Shown piece after piece: positions 56,095 to 64,000 of a DNA stretch of 64,000 nucleotides (its first letter is position 1; the number at the start of each line of letters is the position of its first letter). The stretch is taken from assembly GCA_905116865.2 (NCBI GenBank), contig CAJHNH020000489.1:196001-260000 (forward strand), written 5' to 3'. The DNA comes from Candidula unifasciata (Eukaryota; Mollusca; Gastropoda; Stylommatophora; Geomitridae). Below the pieces are notes generated by a model. It was not told the origin of the DNA and did not search any database. It was given only the letters and a program-made list of their open reading frames with translations. Position numbers and translations under genes: made by a program.

Positions 56095-56651
56095 ACAGCT
56101 GAGATACATAGAACATGTCCTAATATACATGGTTGTAACTGAGATACATAGAACATGTCCTTATATAATTGGCTGTAACTGGGATACATAGAACATGTCC
56201 TTATATACATGGCTGTAACTGAGAGACATAGAACATGTCCTAATATACATGGTTGTAATAGATATACATAGAACATGTCCTTATATACATGGTTGTAACT
56301 GAGATACATAGAACATGTCTTAATATACATGTCTGTAACTGAGATACATAGAACATGTCTTAATATACATGGCTGTAACTGAGATACATAGAACATGTCC
56401 TTGTATACATGGCTGTAACTGAGATATATAGAACATGTCCTTATATACATGGCTGTAGCTGAGATACATAGAACATGTCCGTATATACATGGTTGTAACT
56501 GAGATACATAGAACATGTCTTAATATACATGGTTGTAACTGATGTACATAGAACATGTCCTTATATACATGGTTGTAACTGAGATACATAGAACATGTCT
56601 TAATATACATGGTTGTAACTGAGATACATAGAACATGTCTTAATATACATG
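56095..56651 (+). repeat. 40-bp array (38/40-bp superfamily, part 3)
   Basis: About 14 units of the same family as 53763-54868 (GAGATACATAGAACATGTCC core). Together with part 2 it brackets the 1.2 kb insertion. Confidence 0.95.
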
Positions 56652-56653
56652 GT

Positions 56654-56692
<39 letters not shown>

Positions 56693-56703
56693 GGGGAGGG
56701 GAA

Positions 56704-56735
<32 letters not shown>

Positions 56736-56738
56736 GGA

Positions 56739-56774
<36 letters not shown>

Positions 56775-56811
56775 GGGGGGGGGAGGGAGGAGGGGGGGGG
56801 GGGGGGGGGGT
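56652..56811 (+). repeat. Long G-run (polypurine) inside the 40-bp array
   Basis: About 160 bp of G interrupted only by A, never by C or T. It replaces the middle of one array unit (it enters after CATGGT and leaves at TGTAACTGAG). Potential G-quadruplex or an assembly artefact. Confidence 0.92.
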
Positions 56812-56912
56812 GTAACTGAGATACATAGAACATGTCCTAATATACATGGTTGTAACTGAGATACATAGAACATGTCCCTATTTTCATGGTTGTAACTGAG
56901 ATACATAGAACA
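56812..56912 (+). repeat. 40-bp array, last units
   Basis: Two to three further units of the 40-bp family after the G-run. Confidence 0.93.
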
Positions 56913-57110
56913 TTGAAGACATAAGAGATGATATTGTTGTGAGGGGAAGACATAAGAGATAATATTGATGTGTGGGAAAGACATAAGAGATGATATTGTT
57001 GGGTGGGGAAGACATAGGATATGATTTTGCTTCATGGGAGACATAAGAGATGATATTGTGGTGTGGGAGACATAAGAGATGATACTGTTGTGTGGGAGAC
57101 AATTCTACGT
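56913..57110 (+). repeat. 27-36-bp repeat, about six copies
   Basis: Units share GACATAAGAGATGATATTGT followed by a G-rich link of variable length. Confidence 0.9.
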
Positions 57111-57124
57111 GGAATAATTGTGAC

Positions 57125-57412
57125 AAGTCTTAGAGAATCTGTTTATGAGTAGCCTCAACATATCTGTCTGTGAATGGACCCACCATGTCTGTCTGTGAAT
57201 GGCCCCACCATGTCTGTCTGTAAATTGCCCCACTATGTCTATCTGTGAATGAGCCCACCATGTCTGCCTGTGAATGGCCCCACCATGTTTGTCTGTGAAT
57301 GGCCCCACCATGTCTGTCTGTAAATGGCCCCACCATGTCTGTCTGTAAATGGCCCCACCATGTCTGTCTCTGAATGGGCCCACCCTGTCTGTCTGTGAAT
57401 GGCCCCACCGTG
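57125..57412 (+). repeat. 25-bp minisatellite array
   Basis: About 11 units with core CCCACCATGTCTGTCTGTGA followed by ATGGC. Confidence 0.95.
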
Positions 57413-57469
57413 TATGTTTCAGCTCACAGCGAGCTGTTGATTAACTGAAATGGAAGGAAGACCATTTTT

Positions 57470-58095
57470 TTCTCTGATACTGAGTCATGTCTAGGAGTTG
57501 AATACTGAGTTGTGTCTAGGACTTGAATACTGAGTCATGTCTGCGACTTGAATACTGAATCATGTCTAGGTCTTGAATACTGAGTCGTGTCTGGGACTTG
57601 AATACTGAGTCATGTCTGGGACTTGAATACTGAGTCGTGTCTGGGACTTGAATACTGAGTCGTGTCTGGGACTTAAATACTGAGCCATGTCTGCGACTTG
57701 AATACTAAGTCATGTCTGGAACTTGAATACTGTGTGTGGAAACATAAACACTACTTTGTGTGTGTAGACTTCAATACTGTGTTGTGTGTGGAGATTTGAA
57801 TATTAAGTTGTGTGCGCAGACTTGAATACTGAGTTGTGTGTGGAGACCTCCGTGAGTTGTGTCTGGAGACTTAAATATTAAGTTGTGGTTGAAGACACTA
57901 ATACTGAATTGTGTGTAGAGACCTTAGTGAATTGTGTGTGGAGAGTTAAATAATGAGTTGTGTGTAAAGACTTGAAGACTGAGTTGTGTGTGAACCTTGA
58001 AAGCTGAGCTGTGTGTGGATATGTAAATGCCTGATTGTATGTGGAGACTTGAATACTTAGTTATTTGTGAAATCTTGAGAACTTAGTTGTTTATT
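57470..58095 (+). repeat. 26-bp minisatellite array, decaying to the right
   Basis: About ten good units (ACTTGAATACTGAGTCATGT followed by CTGGG) to about 57725, then increasingly diverged units built on GAGTTGTGTGTGGAGACTTG until about 58095. Confidence 0.92.
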
Positions 58096-58204
58096 AAGTT
58101 GTGAATATTTAACCTGGATTTGTAAAGACTTTAGTCATTGATCCTTTTGTATGTGATTTATTTCATCGTTTTGTCTACGTACCTGTTTATTGGACCTGTC
58201 AGGT

Positions 58205-58378
58205 CTTCATTATTGTTCATGTTGGGTCTAGCTCATTATTGTTAATGTTGGGTCTAGCTCATTATTGTTCATGTTGGGTCTAGCTCATTATTGTTTATGT
58301 TGGGTCTAGCTCATTATTGTTCATGTTGGGTCTAGCTCATTATTGTTAATGTTGGGTCTAGCTCATTATTGTTCATGT
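58205..58378 (+). repeat. 26-bp repeat, about seven copies
   Basis: Core TTCATGTTGGGTCTAGCTCA followed by TTATTG; TTCATG, TTAATG and TTTATG variants alternate. Confidence 0.95.
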
Positions 58379-58394
58379 GAGAAACACTGAAGAT

Positions 58395-58480
58395 TGTGTG
58401 TGTATGTGTGTGTGTGTTAGCATGTGTGTGTGTGTGCATGTGTTAGCATGCGTGCGTGCATGTGTGTGTATGTGTGTGTG
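58395..58480 (+). repeat. TG-rich microsatellite
   Basis: TGTGTG with GCATG and GCGTG interruptions. Confidence 0.93.
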
Positions 58481-58544
58481 GGGGGTGAGGGGGTCCAAAC
58501 ATGACTAGAATTCATGAGGAGGTTAACAATCTTGTGTGTAGACA

Positions 58545-58655
58545 GACTCTGTTTTTCTCTGCAGACAGACACATTTGTGTACCAGAGACACATTTGTGTA
58601 TCAGAGACATATTTGCATACCACAGACACATTTTTGGCACAGACAGACATAAATG
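58545..58655 (+). repeat. About 21-bp degenerate repeat
   Basis: Four to five copies built on CAGAGACACATTTGTGTA. Confidence 0.75.
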
Positions 58656-58769
58656 TGGTCTGAGAGATTGGAGAGTGTTCCTCAGACTAAGTGGTCAGTA
58701 ATGTTCTTGTTCTGAAGGAAACAAATGACTAATGCTTTGGATCTGGCAGTTTGAAATATTCACTTTATT

Positions 58770-59412
58770 TGACGCAGAATCTTGTATTTGGAAAGGTTAA
58801 CCTGACGCACAGAATCTTGTATTTGGAAAGGTTCACTGACGCACTGAATCATGTATTTGGAAAGGTTCACCTGACACACAGTCTTGTATTTGGAAAGGTT
58901 CACCTGACACACAGAATCTTGTATTTGGAAAGGTTCACCTGACACACAGAGTCTTTCATTTGGAAAGGTTCACCTGACACACAGAATCTTGTATTTGGAA
59001 AGGTTAACCTGACGCAGAATCTTGTATTTGGAAAGGTTCACCTGACACACAGAGTCTTGTATTTGGAAAGGTTCACCTGACACACAGAGTCTTGTATTTG
59101 GAAAGGTTCACCTGACACACAGAGTCTTGTATTTGGAAAGGTTCACCTGACACACAGAATCTTGTATTTGGAAAGGTTCACCTGACGCACAGAATCTTGT
59201 ATTTGAAAAGGTTCACCTGACACACAGAGTCTTCTATTTGGAAAGGTTCACCTGACACACAAAATCTTGTATTTGGAAAGGTTCACCTGACGCACTGAAT
59301 CTTGTATTTGGAAAGGTTCACCTGACACACAGAGTCTTGTATTTGGAAAGGTTCACCTGACGCAGAATCTTGTATTTGGAAAGGTTCACCTGACACACAG
59401 AATCTTGTATTG
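58770..59412 (+). repeat. 35-bp minisatellite array
   Basis: About 18 units with core CTTGTATTTGGAAAGGTTCA followed by CCTGACACACAGAAT. Several units are shortened to 31-33 bp. Confidence 0.95.
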
Positions 59413-59614
59413 ACGAATATTCCAATATCCCTGGTACTCTGATGTGTCAATTTTGTTGTCTACGAGAATACTAGGATACTTTTCCTAAAGAAACAGTCTG
59501 GGTAATGATTGAATGTTTAAGGAATAGATGCTGGATGTAAGAGATGTTGTTGGCAGGGCACATGATGATGATGATGTAAGAGATATTGACACATTGATCT
59601 TAAGAAAAACATAG
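59413..59614. other. Unique spacer
   Basis: About 200 bp with a short GATGATGATG run near 59560. No gene or element is seen. Confidence 0.4.
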
Positions 59615-60085
59615 GTGTTACTGGGGTGTCACTGTGGTGTTACTGGGTGTCACTGTGGTGTTACTGGGTGTCACTGTGGTGTTACTGGGGTGTCACTGTG
59701 GTGTTACTGGGTGTCACTGTAGTGTTACTGGGTTTCACTGTGGTGTTACTGGGGTGTCACTGTGGTGTTACTGTGGTGTCACTGTGGTGTTACTGGGTGT
59801 CACTGTTTTGTTACTGGGGTGTCACTGTGGTGTCACTGTGGTGTTACTGGGTGTCACTGTTTTGTTACTGGGGTGTCACTGTGGTGTTACTGTGGTGTCA
59901 CTGTGGTGTTACTGGGTGTCACTGTTTTGTTACTGGGGTGTCACTGTGGTGTTACTGTGGTGTCACTGTGGTGTTACTGTGGTGTCACTGTTTTGTTACT
60001 GGGGTGTCACTGTGGTGTTACTGGGGTGTCACTGTTTTGTTACTGGGGTGTCACTGTGGTGTTACTGGGGTGTCACTGTGGTGTT
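59615..60085 (+). repeat. 21/22-bp minisatellite array
   Basis: About 22 units of TGTCACTGTGGTGTTACTGG with one or two extra G and a TTTTG variant. The unit is itself an internal duplication (GTCACTG and GTTACTG). Confidence 0.95.
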
Positions 60086-60308
60086 AGCAGGTCTGGAGAC
60101 AAACCCATCTTGTGAGGTACGGTTAGTTATTGATTCTTGTGAATATTTTATGAGAATCTAAAATGTAACTTAGATTAGTTGATTTAAACAAACATAAAAT
60201 GTTGCGATATTACAATACCAGAAACATTTTCAGATATTAGATATTATTTACACAAAAAGTCAGTGAAGAAATCAGTTCATTTCTGAAGACCATAAATGTG
60301 TTTGTTCA
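60086..60308. other. Unique spacer
   Basis: About 220 bp, AT-rich. No gene or element is seen. Confidence 0.4.
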
Positions 60309-60490
60309 GTTCAACACACACACGCACGCATGCACACATACACACACACTAACACACACAGAGACACAAATACAAAGAGTCACACCTTTTATGTTCAAGC
60401 TAGCACATACTATGTTGATTAGATCAACACACACACACACACACAGATACACACATACACTTGTTTCAGGTCAACACACACACACACCCA
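60309..60490 (+). repeat. CA-rich tracts
   Basis: Three short CACACA stretches separated by unique words; AGATCAACACACAC and AGGTCAACACACAC are similar, suggesting a local duplication. Confidence 0.9.
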
Positions 60491-60529
60491 GATGTTGAGG
60501 AGTGAAAGAATGCATAAATAGTTGCCATC

Positions 60530-62520
60530 ATGTCTATCTACAACAAACACTGAAGACATTAAGGTAGAACCACTGAGATCCACAACAAACACTGAAGACA
60601 TTAAGGTAGAACCACTGAGATCCACAACAAACACTGAAGACATTGAGGTAGATCCACTGAGATCCACGACAAACACTGAAGACATTGAGGTAGATCCACT
60701 GGGATCAACAACAAACACTGAAGACATTAAGGTAGATCCACTGAGATCCACGACAAACACTGAAGACATTAAGGTAGATCCACTGAGATCCACAACAAAC
60801 ACTGAAGACATTGAGGTAGATCCACTGAGATCAACAACAAGCAGTGAGGACATTAAGGTAGATCCACTGATCAACAACAAACAGTGAGGCCATTAAGGTA
60901 GATCCACTGGGATCAACAACAAACAGTGAGGACATTAGGGTAGATCCTCTGAGATCAACAACAAACAGTGAGGCCATTAAGGTAGATCCACTGGGATCAA
61001 CAACAAACAGTGAAGACATTAAGGTAGATCCACTGAGATCAACAACAAACAGTGAGGACATTAAGGTAGATCCACCGAGATCAACAACAAACAGTGAGGC
61101 AACCATCTGAGATCAACAATAAACAGTGAAGACATTAAGGTAGATCCACTGAGATCAACAACAAACAGTGAGGACATTAGGGTAGATCCACTGAGATCAA
61201 CAACAAACAGTGAAGACATTAAGGTAGATCCACTGAGATGAACAACAAACAGTGAGGACATTAAGGTAGATCCACTGAGATCGACAATAAGCAGTGAAGA
61301 CATTAAGGTAGATCCACTGAGATCAACAACAAACAGTGAGGACATTAAGGTAGATCCACTAAGATCAACAACAAACAGTGAGGACATTAGGGTAGATTAA
61401 CTGAGATCAACAACAAACAGTGAAGACATTAAGGTAGATCCACTGAGATCAACAACAAACAGTGAGGACATTAAGGTAGATCCACTGAGATCAACAACAA
61501 ACAGTGAGGACATTAAGGTAGATCCACTGAGATCAACAACAAACAGTGAGGCAACCATCTGAGATCAACAATAAACAGTGAAGACATTAAGGTAGATCCA
61601 CTGAGATCAACAACAAACAGTGAGGACATTAAGGTAGATCCACTGAGATCAACAACAAACAGTGAGGACATTAGGGTAGATCCACTGAGATCGACAACAA
61701 GCAGTGAAGACATTAAGGTAGATCCACTGAGATCAACAACAAACATAAAAGACATTAGGGTAGATCCACTGAGATCAACAACAAACAGTGAAGACATTAA
61801 GGTAGATCCACTGAGATCAACAACAAACAGTGAGGCCATTAGGGTAGATCCACTGGGATCAACAACAAACAGTGAGGCCATCATCTGACATCAACGGCAA
61901 ACAATGAGGACATTAAGGTAGATCCACTGAGATCAACAACAAACAGTGAGGACATTAAGGTAGATCCACTGAAATCAACAACAAACAGTGAGGACATTAA
62001 GGTAGATCCACTGAAATCAACAACAAACAGTGAGGACATTAAGGTAGATCCACTGAGATCAACAACAAACAGTGAGGACATTAAAGTAGATCCACTGAGA
62101 TCAACAACAAACAGTGAGGCCATCATCTGACATCAACGACAATGAGGACATTAAGGTAGATCCACTGAGATCAACAACAAACAGTGAGGACATTAAGATA
62201 GATCCACTGAAATCAACAACAAACAGTGAGGACATTAAGGTAGATCCACTGAGATCAACAACAAACAGTGAGGACATTAAGGTAGATCCACTGAGATCAA
62301 CAACAAACAGTGAGGACATTAGGGTAGATCCACTGAGATCAATAACAAACAGTGAGGACATTAAGGTAGATCCACTGAGATCAACAACAAACAGTGAGGA
62401 CATTAAGGTAGATCCACTGAGATCAACAACAAACAGTGAGGCCCTCATTTGAGATCAACAACAAACAATAAGGCCATTATGTAGATTCACTGAGAGTAAC
62501 AACAAACAGTGAGTTTGCAA
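60530..62520 (+). repeat. 42-bp minisatellite array
   Basis: About 47 units with core ATTAAGGTAGATCCACTGAG followed by ATCAACAACAAACAGTGAGG. The first seven units use CACAACAAACACTGAAG; the rest use CAACAACAAACAGTGAGG. Shortened units with GGCAACCATCTGAGATC (near 61098 and 61552) and GGCCATCATCTGACATC (near 61878 and 62120) recur, showing block duplication of about 450 bp and about 245 bp. The 42-bp period leaves a 14-residue repeat open on both strands, broken at those short units. Confidence 0.96.
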
Positions 62521-63024
62521 GACTTGACAAATGAACTGACACCTGTTTGTATCTTGTATTCGTAGTTCTCTTATGCTTGAAAGAAAACGCGAGGACACAT
62601 TCCTACACAGTGTCATTTTGGTAACAATTATTAATATAAATATTATATGTTATTTTTACGATGCTGACGGTGATGGAAAGAAAGATTTGTATTGTTGCAA
62701 TATCTAACAGTGTCATACCTGTCGTGATCGACACAAGTTTGTATGAAGTGATTTTGGATGCACTGTGCGTGTACGTGCATGCACGTGAACGTGTCCGGGG
62801 CTACTGAGTCGTCCTGTCCAAGGTGTCCTGTAGCGGGACAGTTGGATCGCATGCAGTGAAGTCTCCACAAACGAGTGTCCACAACTGGTAACTTGACTGT
62901 GGCCATGAACTGGACGCCTGGACAACTGCCCACTACCGACATGTCCCCCAATTTTAGTATTTCTCCAACAATAATTCATGCTTGCAAGCCATTTTCTGTA
63001 ATGATAATTTTTACTTGGAAAGTC
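62521..63024. other. Unique sequence
   Basis: About 500 bp. It contains a palindromic stretch around GTACGTGCATGCACGTG near 62772. Reverse frames of about 100 codons show no recognised motif. Confidence 0.4.
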
Positions 63025-63262
63025 TGCTTCTAGCAAGGGTATTTCCAGCTTGGAAAGTCTGCTTCTAGCAAGGGTATTTCCAGCTTGGAAAGTCTGCTTC
63101 TAGCAAGGGTATTTCCAACTTGGAAAGTCTGCTTCTAGCAAGGGTATTTCCAGCTTGGAATGTCTGCTTCTAGCAAGGGTATTTCCAGCTTGGAAAGTCT
63201 GCTTCTAGCAAGGGTATTTTCAACTTGGAAAGTCTGCTTCTAGCAAGGGTATTTTCAACTTG
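63025..63262 (+). repeat. 35-bp repeat, about seven copies
   Basis: Near-identical units with landmarks TTGGAAAGTCTGCTTCTAGC and AAGGGTATTTCCAGC. Confidence 0.96.
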
Positions 63263-63439
63263 CGGAGTCACCTTCGCAAGATAAGTCACAATTGTGTATT
63301 CTCTCGGTGATTAATATTCAAGAATGTTCCGAACTTTTGTATAATTGCTAATTTGTGTGTGTGTCAACGATTAGTTTGCCTGTCTGTTCAGACATGCGCA
63401 CATCACATTAAAGAGTTTACTTTCGGCCAGCGTCTTCTG
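63263..63439. other. Unique spacer
   Basis: About 175 bp; nothing recognised. Confidence 0.4.
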
Positions 63440-64000
63440 TGTTCTCGTCAACCGAAAATGTTAAACTTACAGTTGTGTTCTTGTCAACCGGAAATATTCA
63501 ACTTTTAGTTGTGTTCTTGTCAACCGGTTAAATTGACATTTAAGTCGTGTTCTCGTTAAGCGAGTATGTTAAACTTTCAGTTGTGTTCTTGTCAACCAGT
63601 TATGTTAAACTTTCAACTGTGTTCACGTCAAGCGGTTATGTTACACCTTCAGTTGTGTTCTTGTCAAGCGGTTATGTTAAATATTCAGTGGTGTTCTCGT
63701 CAAGCGGTTATGTTAAATATTCAGCAGTGTTCTCGTCAAGCGGTTATGTTAAATATTCAGCAGTGTTCTCGTCAAGCGGTTATGTTAAACCTTCAGTTGT
63801 GTTCTCGTCAAGCGGTTATGTTAAATATTCAGCAGTGTTCTCGTCAAGCGGTTATGTTAAATATTCAGCAGTGTTCTCGTCAAGCAGTTATGTTAAACTT
63901 TCAACTGTGTTCACGTCAAGCGGTTATGTTAAACCTTCAGTTGTGTTCACGTTAAGCGGTTATGTTAAACCTTCAGTTGTGTTCTCGTCAAGCGGTTATG
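63440..64000 (+). repeat. 36-bp minisatellite array running off the window
   Basis: About 15 units with core GTGTTCTCGTCAAGCGGTTA followed by TGTTAAATATTCAGCA. It becomes more regular to the right and continues past the window edge. It is unrelated in sequence to the 36-bp superfamily at 33.7-38.2 kb. Confidence 0.95.

Noticed and set aside
56609..56815. Glycine-rich protein
   Set aside because: It is translation of a G homopolymer tract.

Overview
This is nuclear DNA from an animal, probably a lophotrochozoan and most likely a mollusc. The reasons are one recognisable metazoan gene (a type II cAMP-dependent protein kinase regulatory subunit), decayed non-LTR retrotransposons of the RTE-like and RNase H-bearing kinds, tRNA-derived SINE copies, a mariner-like remnant, and a very heavy load of minisatellites with 20-60 bp units. 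The mollusc assignment is inference from this style of genome, not from a diagnostic gene. Nothing looks bacterial: there are no operons, ribosome binding sites, rRNA genes or CRISPR arrays.

Layout. 0-13 kb: arrays of 32, 32, 30, 31, 14, 49 and 28 bp units. The 28-bp array is split at 9.45-10.83 kb by a retroelement fragment carrying a broken RNase H domain. 12.4-13.7 kb: two minus-strand SINE copies flank a minus-strand RTE-like 3' end. 13.8-17.8 kb: 39, 51/52 and 30 bp arrays with a mariner-like remnant at 16.1-16.4 kb. 18.9-19.7 kb: an RTE-like plus-strand fragment. 19.8-31.6 kb: arrays of 56, 28, 39, 49, 37 and 61 bp, with a third tRNA-like SINE at 23.8-24.1 kb. 31.6-32.5 kb: a second, more decayed RNase H fragment that has grown its own 27-bp tandem repeat. 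32.5-38.2 kb: 25 and 31 bp arrays, then a 4.4 kb superfamily of 36-bp units interrupted by a 640-bp insertion with apparent target-site duplications. 38.3-48.4 kb: long C and tetranucleotide tracts and arrays of 22, 22, 59, 44, 26, 42, 42, 53 and 14 bp. 48.4-51.8 kb: the longest mostly unique stretch, holding the only intact gene (PKA RII, 50436-51536, plus strand, coding region in one exon). 51.8-64 kb: arrays of 41, 38/40, 25, 26, 35, 21/22, 42, 35 and 36 bp, with nested transposon debris at 54.9-55.4 kb and a 160-bp G tract.

By my own addition of array lengths, about 38-40 kb of the 64 kb is tandem repeat. Most long reading frames here are by-products: the monomers happen to lack stop codons, so several frames, often on both strands, stay open. 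The PKA RII protein would act in the cytosol or at AKAP-anchored sites to hold and inhibit the PKA catalytic subunit until cAMP binds. No other gene in the window is seen to work with it.

I found no convincing new protein system. The most interesting things are structural: higher-order repeat organisation in at least six arrays, a tandem repeat caught forming inside a dead retroelement, arrays whose every unit carries a palindrome or an E-box/CRE-like word, transposons nested in arrays, and an intronless RII coding region.
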